Below are positions 36,268-43,854 of a stretch of 55,235 bases of DNA, piece after piece; the stretch's first letter is position 1; every line of letters begins with the position of its first letter. The translations under genes and the position numbers were made by a program. The notes under the pieces were generated by a model, which was given only the letters and a program-made list of their open reading frames with translations, ran no database searches and had not been told where the DNA came from. Source of the DNA: Roseovarius salincola (GTDB lineage: Bacteria > Pseudomonadota > Alphaproteobacteria > Rhodobacterales > Rhodobacteraceae); the NCBI RefSeq assembly GCF_026891095.1, contig NZ_JAPTNL010000020.1:1-55235 (forward strand). Direction: 5' to 3'.

Positions 36268-36285
36268 TTTATTGATTATCATAAA
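36268..36285. promoter_or_regulatory. Candidate LysR-type operator in AT-rich divergent promoter
   Basis: TTTAT-TGATTATC-ATAAA, an 18-base imperfectly spaced palindrome with a T-N11-A core, in a strikingly AT-rich tract (about 36245-36305) between the LysR gene and the TAXI gene. LysR-type regulators typically bind such sites just upstream of their own gene. Confidence 0.5.
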
Positions 36286-36307
36286 ATTCGATTATAATTA
36301 ACTGCAC

Positions 36308-37231
36308 ATGAACATTGGCCAACTCACTGCCTTTCGGGAAGTCATGCTGGCGGGGTCGGTCTCGCAGGCCGCGCGTAATCTGGGGCGCACGCAGCCGGCG
36401 ATCAGCACTGCGATCGCCGCGCTGGAATCCGAGCTTGGCATGCAGCTCTTCGAGCGGCGCGCGCGCCGCCTTCATCCGGTGCCCGAGGCGCATTACCTGC
36501 TGTCCGAGGCGACGGGAATCCTGGGGCGCCTGGACAGTGCCCGCCAGAACCTGAGGAACCTGAAGTCACTGGATAGCGGTGAGTTGCGCATCGTTTCCAT
36601 GCCGGGGCCATCTGTCTTTCTGGTGCCGCGACTGGTCAGCCGGCTGACGCAGGGGCGCGACGATATCCGCGTGACCATCATCACCCGCAGCTCACCACAG
36701 GTGCATCAACTGATCTCCACGCAGTCCTATGATTTTGGCATCGCCGACATGGGTGCGAATTTTGATCGCACATCGCAACTGGTCGCCACCCAGCCTGCCA
36801 GCAGCCGCTGCATCTGCGCGCTCCCCGCGGGCGACCCGCTGGCCGCGCAAGATGTTGTGACGCCGAGCGACCTTGACGGCCGGCCGATGGCGATGCTGCA
36901 TGAAAACCACGCCACTTACCGCGACACCCGCGCCGCGTTCGATGCGGTCGGGGCCGCGTTTGATGTGCGTTACGAGACGCAGTATTTCATTCCGCTCCTC
37001 AATTTCGTGGAACTGGGGCAAGCCTGTGCCGTGGTCGATACGATGAGCGCAGAAAGCTACCAGGGCTATCGCGGCGCTGACATGCAGCGCATCGTTTTTC
37101 GCCGTTTCGAGCCCGCGATCACGGTGGAGTTCCACGTTCTCACGCCTGCGCACCGCGCCCCTTCGGCGCTTGCCTCCGCTTTCAATGCGCTGTGGCAGGA
37201 CGAAGTTCGCCGGATCAACGCCGCGTTCTGA
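36308..37231 (+). CDS. LysR-family transcriptional regulator
   Basis: 307-aa regulator. The N-terminal helix-turn-helix covers residues about 1-60 (FREVMLAGSVSQAARNLGRT, QPAISTAIAALESELG, MQLFERRARR), then the periplasmic-binding-like sensing domain with VPRLVSRLTQGRDDIRVTII and FGIADMGANFDRTSQLVATQ. It is transcribed away from the TRAP-TAXI/DadA-like operon with an AT-rich promoter region between, so it most likely controls import and oxidation of that compound. Confidence 0.93.
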   Translation: MNIGQLTAFREVMLAGSVSQAARNLGRTQPAISTAIAALESELGMQLFERRARRLHPVPEAHYLLSEATGILGRLDSARQNLRNLKSLDSGELRIVSMPGPSVFLVPRLVSRLTQGRDDIRVTIITRSSPQVHQLISTQSYDFGIADMGANFDRTSQLVATQPASSRCICALPAGDPLAAQDVVTPSDLDGRPMAMLHENHATYRDTRAAFDAVGAAFDVRYETQYFIPLLNFVELGQACAVVDTMSAESYQGYRGADMQRIVFRRFEPAITVEFHVLTPAHRAPSALASAFNALWQDEVRRINAAF

Positions 37232-37404
37232 GGTCTTTCAGATGTTGATGATGATCAATGACATGTCCTGCATTCTGGCCATGATGGGGATCGTGTCGGT
37301 TGTGGCCCCGGACCAAAGGGCCGCTCCGGCGAAGCGAGGACAAGGAATCGAAGGGCACGGGGCCGCCCGATTCTGGCGGTTGTGGCTCTCGCGGGACGGG
37401 TGGC

Positions 37405-38067
37405 ATGACAGTTTATGAGGACCGGCGCGATGCGGCGCGCCAATTGCTAAGGGCGCTGCCGCCGCTTGATGAGGGGGAGGACGTCGTCGTTCTGGCGCTG
37501 CCGCGCGGCGGTGTGCCGATCGGTGCGGTGATTGCAGAGGCGCTGAACGCGCCGCTGGATCTGATCCTGGTCCGCAAGGTGGGCGCGCCGCGAAATCCTG
37601 AACTGGCCGTTGGCGCCGTGACGGGTCCCGGCGCGCAAGGGCTTGTCGTTAATGAACCGGCGGCAAGGGCCTTTGATCTGACGCGCGCTGACATCGAGAG
37701 GCTGGCCGCCCCCGAACGCGAGGAACTGGAACGCCGCCGCCAAGCCTATATGGGTGACCATGAGCCCGTGCCTGTGAAAGGGCGCACGGTCCTCGTGGTC
37801 GATGACGGCATCGCCACCGGGACGACCCTGCGCGCTGCGCTGGCGGCGCTGCGTAATCTTGCACCCGCGCGGGTGATCGTGGCCGTGCCCGTGGCCAGCT
37901 CGGAGGTTCTGGACAGTCTTAGCAGTCTTGCTGACGAGATCATCTGCCCTGAACCGCAGCTGCGGTTCGGTGCGGTCGGCGGGGCCTACCGCGTGTTCGA
38001 TCAGATTCAGGATGATGAGGTGATCCGTCTGATGCGGGACGCGATCGCGCGCAGGGCCATGCACTGA
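37405..38067 (+). CDS. Phosphoribosyltransferase-domain protein
   Basis: 220-aa protein with a type I phosphoribosyltransferase fold. The PRPP-binding loop is VLVVDDGIATGTTLRAAL (about residue 131), and the N-terminal block VLALPRGGVPIGAVIAEAL and LVRKVGAPRNPELAVGAV match the group often encoded with stress or dienelactone-hydrolase genes. The base or acceptor is not known. ATG 37405 is preferred to an upstream extension because it places the domain at the N-terminus as in relatives. The 173 bases before it hold only an unlikely small frame. Confidence 0.85.
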   Translation: MTVYEDRRDAARQLLRALPPLDEGEDVVVLALPRGGVPIGAVIAEALNAPLDLILVRKVGAPRNPELAVGAVTGPGAQGLVVNEPAARAFDLTRADIERLAAPEREELERRRQAYMGDHEPVPVKGRTVLVVDDGIATGTTLRAALAALRNLAPARVIVAVPVASSEVLDSLSSLADEIICPEPQLRFGAVGGAYRVFDQIQDDEVIRLMRDAIARRAMH

Positions 38068-38325
38068 ACGCAGCGCGTGCCGCGCCGCGAAGCGCGCAGG
38101 ACCGCAGTCATCGCCCATGTTTTGCCGAAATGAGAGGCACGCAGCAGTGTCGCGGCTTCGCGGCGAATTTAGGCTTTGCATTCTTACTGATTCGGAGTCC
38201 AATGGACTTGCTCGCCTGGCTTGTATTGTCGCCAACCAGAGTTTTCCCGTTGCGGGCCGCCGGATAGGCCTCCGGCAGATGTCATCCGGTGCCTGATCGA
38301 GCGCGTCCGAAAGCGGGGAACAGAC

Positions 38326-39099
38326 ATGAACGTCATTTCGATAAGGCATTCGGCCTCATGCCACTGTAGCGAGTGTCCGGTCCTTCAGACCGGTCTGTGC
38401 AGCCATGCCGATGCGCAGACCCGGATCGAGATCAGCCGCGCGGCGCGACATGTGCGGGTAAGGCGCGGCCAGTCGATCATGATCCAGGGCGACAGCGCCC
38501 GGGATCTGGCACTCGTGACCTCGGGCGTCGTCAAGACGGTGCATATGACAGAGTCGGGGGACACGCAGGTGCTTGGCTTGCAGTTCACCGGGCATTTCCT
38601 TGGGCGTGTCTTTGAGCCTGTGATCCGGCTTTCGTATGAAGCGGCAACCGAGGCGACGCTTTGTCTTCTCAACCGTCATGCTTTCGAGGCGTTGTTGTCA
38701 CGTTCGCCGGGGCTCGAGCATGGGTATCTGCTGGCCACGCTGGAGCAGATGGATTCGATGCGTGCATGGATGTGCCTGCTGCGCGGGCGCATGGCGCGCG
38801 AGCGGGTCGCGGCGTATCTCTATTTGCGCTTGGATTCCCGCAATAGTGCCGACGCGATCGTGACCACGTCCGGCGGGCGCAGCTTCCTGGAATTGCGCCT
38901 GGGTCGCACGGATCTGGCCAGTCTTCTGGACATGTCGCCAGAGACCCTTTGCCGCTGTCTGCACTCGCTGGCGGATCAGGGTGCGGTGCATGTCGGCGCG
39001 CCCAATCATATCGAGATCCGCGATGCGCGTCGGCTTCTGACATGTGCGGGCCCGTCGCTTGACGGGGTGCTCAAAGCGGGCGCGCGCGCGGTCGTCTGA
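38326..39099 (+). CDS. CRP/FNR-family regulator with four-cysteine oxygen-sensor pattern
   Basis: 257-aa regulator. Cysteines at 14, 17 and 25 give C-x2-C-x7-C (CSECPVLQTGLC), and Cys113 sits in EAATEATLCLLNR, matching the four ligands of the [4Fe-4S] cluster in FnrL-type proteins. The effector domain (about 40-125) and a dimer helix (about 130-160) follow, then the winged helix-turn-helix with LGRTDLASLLDMSPETLCRC. In FNR the recognition helix reads E-x2-SR; here it is ETLCR, with Cys209 in place of Ser. ATG 38326 is the start that keeps the N-terminal cluster region short as in FnrL. It lies near an FNR box at 39439-39452. Confidence 0.88.
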   Translation: MNVISIRHSASCHCSECPVLQTGLCSHADAQTRIEISRAARHVRVRRGQSIMIQGDSARDLALVTSGVVKTVHMTESGDTQVLGLQFTGHFLGRVFEPVIRLSYEAATEATLCLLNRHAFEALLSRSPGLEHGYLLATLEQMDSMRAWMCLLRGRMARERVAAYLYLRLDSRNSADAIVTTSGGRSFLELRLGRTDLASLLDMSPETLCRCLHSLADQGAVHVGAPNHIEIRDARRLLTCAGPSLDGVLKAGARAVV

Positions 39100-39137
39100 C
39101 CGGGGCGCGCATCCTTGTGCCGCTGTCGGCAGGATGG

Positions 39138-39365
39138 TCAGCCGCGCCAGCGCCGTGCGACCGGCAAGCTTATGCGCAACCGGCGCAAGGTCGAAAGCGT
39201 TACCCCGTAATAGGCAGCGATCTCGGCGTCGTCCAGGCCATAGCCGCGCATGGCGCTCAGTGCCTCGCCGGGCAGGGGGCCAAGCTTGTGGATAATGGCG
39301 CCGTGGCGGATTCTGGGCGATCGGCACATGCAGGGCGGCGGTGTGTCGTGGGATAGATCGGGCAT
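39138..39365 (-). CDS. Small helix-turn-helix protein
   Basis: 75-aa predicted protein. The C-terminal half GLDDAEIAAYYGVTLSTLRR forms a plausible helix-turn-helix, ending in a basic tail; the N-terminus contains CMC. An AAGGGA ribosome site is seen upstream of ATG 39365. It is convergent with the FNR-type gene and divergent from the phasin gene. No family name can be given, but length, ribosome site and a site for FNR in its upstream region argue for a real gene. Confidence 0.65.
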   Translation of the reverse strand: MPDLSHDTPPPCMCRSPRIRHGAIIHKLGPLPGEALSAMRGYGLDDAEIAAYYGVTLSTLRRLRISLPVARRWRG

Positions 39366-39438
39366 TGAAAATTCCCTTCATTTCGAGCAGCGCGCTGCGC
39401 GATCCGGGGCCAGGTTGCTTTAAAATCTCGAAACAGTA

Positions 39439-39452
39439 TTGACCTTGGTCAA
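39439..39452. promoter_or_regulatory. Perfect FNR/FnrL box
   Basis: TTGACCTTGGTCAA matches the TTGA-N6-TCAA site of FNR/FnrL/FixK-type regulators exactly. It lies in the 249-base divergent region between the small helix-turn-helix gene and the phasin gene. The centre is about 80 bases from the minus-strand start codon and about 170 from the phasin start, so the minus gene is a slightly better target, but both are possible. Confidence 0.7.
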
Positions 39453-39470
39453 TGACGTTGATGTGTCATT
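39451..39470. repeat. Second inverted repeat overlapping the FNR box
   Basis: AATGAC-(8 bases)-GTCATT begins at the last two bases of the FNR box. It may be a second regulator site or chance. Confidence 0.4.
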
Positions 39471-39614
39471 TGTCCGATGCTTGGGCAAACGGCGGTGTTG
39501 CGTGACTGACGGCGGCGGCGCTGGCGAGCTTTGATCGATGCAAGCGCTATTCCCCGAAGTCCATCAGGCTGGGGCAATCCCATTGAACCATGAGCCAATT
39601 GAAGGAGACCCTTT

Positions 39615-40061
39615 ATGCCCGATACCACCCCGAGCAAGGCATTGACGCGGCAGTCAGTGCGCCAGATGCGTGCGTCTATTGCGCTTGCCGCGATCCTGAT
39701 GCCGCGCGTCAAGGATATGAGAGCCGCACAGGAGCAGCTCCTGGATGAGACAGAGAGCGTCTCGAAAGCATGGTTTGCGCGCCGCCATACCGCCGCCAGC
39801 ACCGGCGCCGAGGCATTGCAGCAGATGGGTGCGGTGGCGCTCAGCGATCCGGCGGCGGCGCTGAAGGTGATGGGTGCGTGGCAGGCCGGGTCCATGGGAC
39901 GGATCGCGCAGGATTTGGGCGAATGGTCGGGACTTTGCGTGACCTGTGCAAACCGCACCCTGACCGCCGAGGCAGAAGCCGGGCGCGCCCTGATCGAGGA
40001 CGTTGCAAGCCGGTCAATGATGCCACAGAACACGGCTACGGATCACGCGACACCGGTCTGA
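39615..40061 (+). CDS. Phasin-family protein
   Basis: 148-aa, mostly helical protein resembling phasins, the proteins that coat polyhydroxyalkanoate granules. Features are an amphipathic helical run (RVKDMRAAQEQLLDETESVS), Ala/Met-rich stretches and the typical pattern MGAWQAGSMGRIAQDLGEWS. No signal peptide. AAGGAGA about eight bases upstream of ATG 39615 is a strong ribosome site. The gene lies downstream of an FNR box, suggesting link with low-oxygen carbon storage. It is convergent with tamB with one base between stops. Confidence 0.75.
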   Translation: MPDTTPSKALTRQSVRQMRASIALAAILMPRVKDMRAAQEQLLDETESVSKAWFARRHTAASTGAEALQQMGAVALSDPAAALKVMGAWQAGSMGRIAQDLGEWSGLCVTCANRTLTAEAEAGRALIEDVASRSMMPQNTATDHATPV

Positions 40062-40062
40062 A

Positions 40063-43000
40063 TCAGTAATCGCGCTCATAAAATACACCGACGCCAGTAT
40101 TGCCGTCGGTGCCCACGCTGCCGCGCACCGTGACGTTGTCACTGACATCGAGATTGAGGTCGATCCTTTGGTTGCCGTCACTGTCCGCGGTCACTTTGGA
40201 GTAGATGTTCTTGCTGATATAGGCCCCGGCGGTGAATTCGGTCGTTCCTTCGGCATTCGTCGTCACGTCAAGATTGCTCAGCCCGAGTGAATTACGTAGC
40301 CCGCTCATGAAACCGCCCTCCAGTTGCCCCGTGAGGGTGGCGACGGCAGCGGCCAGCTGTGCGGCCTGGAAAGGTGATATCTTGTCGATACTGCGTCCGA
40401 ACAGCAGGCGTGAGACCACCTCTTCCTGAGGCAGTTCCGGGGTCGAGGTGAAGGTGATCTCTGGTGCACTGGCCAGACCTTCGATGATGACATTGACAGT
40501 CATGTCATCGGCTTCGGTTTGTGCCAGGAACCGGAGATAGGGGTCGAACGCGCCGCGCAGGTCGATCAGACCTTCGGTCAGTTCCAGCCGGCGCCCCAGT
40601 ATGTCAAGCCGCCCACGTTGCAGCGCGAAGGTTCCACTGGGGACGACATTGTTGGTGGTACCTCTCAGAACCAGTGTGCCACCGAGTTCGGCATCAAGCC
40701 CCCGGCCACGCACGAAGATCCGATTGGGCGCAGTTATCGTGATATCGAGATCAAGGGCAGGGCCTTCGGGGGCATCCTCTTCCCGGACCAGGCCGGCGCG
40801 GCGGCGGGTCTCGATGACCTCTGCGGTATCGTTGCGGTGGCGGATCTGCGGAAGCAGGCCGACATTTGCGATGTCCGACGACGGAATGCGAATTTCCGTG
40901 GGGCCAAGAGCCAGATTGCCCGCCACTCGCGCACCGGCGGTCAGCGGCCCGGACACTGTCAGCCTGCCCCCGACAGCGGTGCGATAGAGTTCGGGATCGC
41001 TGTGAACCAGCGCGGCCAGCACGACAGCGAGATCGGTCTGGAAGGGTGGGGTCAGCTCGATGGGACCGCGCAGCAGGATGTCGCCGCCCTCGCCACCGGT
41101 GGCCCGCAGGTCGAACTGCGCCCGAGCGTCGGAAAGAGTGATCCGCCCACCAATATCCGTCAACGCCGCCGAGAGCGTGGGCAAGGACACCCGTGCGCCC
41201 GAAAGGTCGATATTGCCGCTTACCGAAGAAAGAGCGGGGGGGCCGTTCACCGAGAGGTCATAACGGGCCGTCCCTGCGACGGAGCGTGGCGCGATGAAAC
41301 TGTTGGCCAGCCCAAGGGGCGCAGCGCCGCTGGCCTTCAGCGCCAGTCGCTGTCCGTGATTGAGGATATTGCCGGTGATGCGCGCCGCGGTGCCGCCGGG
41401 GCCGCTTGCCGAGAGATCAACGCCGATGTCCCGGCCCATGTCATCGCGCAGGGTAATCTGCCCGGTGGCCTCGGCGGGTCCCGAGACACCCGGTGCCAGC
41501 AGCCCCAGATCGTCAAGGCGCGCGCTTACATTGATCGGTGCGCCGGCACCCGAGCCCCGCGCCTCCAGCGACACCCGTCCGGATTTGAGCGATAGCAGAT
41601 CAAGCGCGATCTGACCGGATTCACGCGTCGCCTTGAGGGCGGCATCGAGCCGCCCGGCGATCAGCTTGTCGAGTTCGGCCATGCCGCTGCGCAGTTCGCG
41701 CCCCTCAAGCGTGATGTCCAGCTGCCCGGTCGCCCCGCGCAGCGCGCCATCGCCTTGGGCGCGCAATGAGACTTGCCCGGCAAGCGGACGCCCGGCCAAG
41801 GCCGAGAAGCGTGAAAGATCCGGTGCGGTCAGCGAGACGCGTCCTTGGACCGGGAGGGCCTCTTTCGCGGGTTCGATCTGGCCAGTGGCGCGCAGTTCGG
41901 CCCCGGCAAATTCGGCGATGATGTCGCGAAACGTCAGCGCGCCGCCCGCTGTCCAGCCAAACCCGCCATTGACTTTTGCAGGCCCCGACAGCCGTGGTTC
42001 GACCAGCGAGGTTTCCGCAAGCGACACCGCGAGGTCAAGCGTGCCGGATTGGGCATCGAGCCGCCCCGAGATGTCGGCCTTGACCGCTTCGTTATCGAGC
42101 TGCAACCGGTCCAGCACCGTTCCTTCCTCGTCGCGTCGCGCGATGACACGCAGGGTTGTCGGCGGTGACAGGACCGGATCAAGGCGGGGCTCACCGATGG
42201 CCAGACCGTCGGTACCCGCCTCCAGCGTCAGATCGAACGCGCCGCCCAGAAGCGTGCCCTCACCCGACAGGCTGGCGCGTGCCGCGCCGGCCAGATCGCG
42301 CCCGGTTATGGGCCCGAAACGCGCAAGGTCGCCGGCCGTGACCGTGGCCTTGCCGCTGACCGGGAACCCATCCGCAAGCCCGTCCAGCTCGCCTTGCGCG
42401 TCCAGCGTCGCATCCCCGCTGGTCGCTTGCAGGCGCTCGATCTTGAGCGGCTCATCCTCTTGCCAGCGCAGGCGCGCGCGGCCCTGCGGTGCCTGGCCGA
42501 CGGCCTGAGCCATTGCAGCGTCGTCATGGCTGAAGTCCTCGAGCGCGAATTCCAGCACGGCATCGAGCGCGCGGGGGCCGTCGAGAACGATCTGGCCGCT
42601 GCCTTGAAGGCGCGCACGCGAAATCCGCATCCCATCGTGGCGAAGATCGTCAATGGTGGCATCTGCCTGCCAGCCCTGACCCTCATCAGCATCATAGCGC
42701 GCCGATATCCTTGCGCCCGCCAGCCGCGTTGGCGGGCCGGTCATGGGCAAGCGCATCAAAGCGCCCGCAGCGTCGAGCTCGCCATCGAGCGACAGGCGCA
42801 ACGGCCAGCCTTGCGAGTCCAGTTCCAGCGACCCGTCAAGGCGCAGCTGTTCGGTGCTGAGCTTCAGCCGGTCGATCACCGTGGCGCCGTCTCTGCCGCG
42901 CCGGCCATCAAGCGCGATGCGCGAGCGTGCACCGAAGAAACCGCGCAGGTCACTGGTGAAGAACGGTCGCAGATCGCCGCCCAAACGCGCCTCGAAACGG

Positions 43001-43854
43001 TGCGTGCCGCTCTCTGGTGTCGCCGGGTCGCCGCCGCTGGTATCATGCTGAGCAGGGGTTTCGGCGATCGCCCGCACGATGCCGGTCAGCCGTGGAATGT
43101 CGTTGCGCATCAGCGCCATGCGCGCCTCGTAGTCGTCGATCGGGTCCTTGCCGCGCAGAGTCAGCCCGAGGGCAGGGCGGTCGGGCATGTTCAACAGGCC
43201 CGAGACGATACCGCCCGGACCTTCGCGCAGTTCGAGGTCCATCGCGAGGATGCGGGTCTCGTTTGAATAGGCAGCGTCAAGGGTCAGCTGCGCCTCATCG
43301 TCAAGGCGCTCGACCGCAAGCTTGGCCGCGCCGTTGCCGCCTTCCAGCGACAGGCTGCCCTCAAGTGACAGGGCGACGGCCTCGCCAAGCACCGGCGGAC
43401 CCAAATCGACCCGCGCGGCGCTGACGTCACCGATATTAACCGAGACCGGCAATTCGGGCAGGGCGAACGATGTGGCCTGCGCATTCTCGGGGGCGGTCCC
43501 CCCGGAGCCGTCCTGCGCATTGGGCAGACGCTCCAGAATGATCTCCTGCGCGGTCAACCGGTTCACCTCGAGGCGCCCGCGCAGAAGTGCGCTGCGGGTC
43601 CATTCCAACGTGACATCGCGCAGCGTGAGCCAGATGCCGTCGGAATCCGCGATGGTCAGTTCCTCAAGGCTGGCCTCGGAAGACAGCGCGCCTTGAAAGC
43701 CGCTTATGCGCACGCCGTGCCCGGCCCCTGACAGATTGTCCTCGATAAAGGCCTGGAGGAGGCCACGTTCGCGCGCCGTGTCAGTCTCCGCGTCCTGCGC
43801 CGACAGGCCACCCGCCCAGACCGCCAGCAGGGATATGATCAGAATGATACGCAT
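40063..43854 (-). CDS. tamB: Translocation and assembly module protein TamB
   Basis: 1263-aa envelope protein with an N-terminal signal/anchor helix (MRIILIISLLAVWAGGLSA) and a long beta-rich middle. The C-terminal DUF490 domain is seen in about the last 350 residues (LGGTLVLRGTTNNVVPSGTF, LDIRGAFDPYLRFL-like block, EVVSRLLFGRSIDKISPFQ), ending in FYERDY. TamB spans the periplasm and works with TamA in outer-membrane protein insertion or lipid transport. ATG 43854 overlaps the tamA stop by one base (TGATG); an in-frame TTG lies one codon earlier. It is the second gene of tamA-tamB. Confidence 0.92.
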   Translation of the reverse strand: MRIILIISLLAVWAGGLSAQDAETDTARERGLLQAFIEDNLSGAGHGVRISGFQGALSSEASLEELTIADSDGIWLTLRDVTLEWTRSALLRGRLEVNRLTAQEIILERLPNAQDGSGGTAPENAQATSFALPELPVSVNIGDVSAARVDLGPPVLGEAVALSLEGSLSLEGGNGAAKLAVERLDDEAQLTLDAAYSNETRILAMDLELREGPGGIVSGLLNMPDRPALGLTLRGKDPIDDYEARMALMRNDIPRLTGIVRAIAETPAQHDTSGGDPATPESGTHRFEARLGGDLRPFFTSDLRGFFGARSRIALDGRRGRDGATVIDRLKLSTEQLRLDGSLELDSQGWPLRLSLDGELDAAGALMRLPMTGPPTRLAGARISARYDADEGQGWQADATIDDLRHDGMRISRARLQGSGQIVLDGPRALDAVLEFALEDFSHDDAAMAQAVGQAPQGRARLRWQEDEPLKIERLQATSGDATLDAQGELDGLADGFPVSGKATVTAGDLARFGPITGRDLAGAARASLSGEGTLLGGAFDLTLEAGTDGLAIGEPRLDPVLSPPTTLRVIARRDEEGTVLDRLQLDNEAVKADISGRLDAQSGTLDLAVSLAETSLVEPRLSGPAKVNGGFGWTAGGALTFRDIIAEFAGAELRATGQIEPAKEALPVQGRVSLTAPDLSRFSALAGRPLAGQVSLRAQGDGALRGATGQLDITLEGRELRSGMAELDKLIAGRLDAALKATRESGQIALDLLSLKSGRVSLEARGSGAGAPINVSARLDDLGLLAPGVSGPAEATGQITLRDDMGRDIGVDLSASGPGGTAARITGNILNHGQRLALKASGAAPLGLANSFIAPRSVAGTARYDLSVNGPPALSSVSGNIDLSGARVSLPTLSAALTDIGGRITLSDARAQFDLRATGGEGGDILLRGPIELTPPFQTDLAVVLAALVHSDPELYRTAVGGRLTVSGPLTAGARVAGNLALGPTEIRIPSSDIANVGLLPQIRHRNDTAEVIETRRRAGLVREEDAPEGPALDLDITITAPNRIFVRGRGLDAELGGTLVLRGTTNNVVPSGTFALQRGRLDILGRRLELTEGLIDLRGAFDPYLRFLAQTEADDMTVNVIIEGLASAPEITFTSTPELPQEEVVSRLLFGRSIDKISPFQAAQLAAAVATLTGQLEGGFMSGLRNSLGLSNLDVTTNAEGTTEFTAGAYISKNIYSKVTADSDGNQRIDLNLDVSDNVTVRGSVGTDGNTGVGVFYERDY

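Noticed and set aside
37170..37418. 82-codon open frame before the phosphoribosyltransferase gene
   Set aside because: Starts inside the LysR gene end and overlaps the next gene; no domain and poor ribosome site.
38196..38208. Short inverted repeat AGTCC-AAT-GGACT upstream of the FNR-type gene
   Set aside because: Five-base arms are expected by chance in a window of this size; no supporting context.
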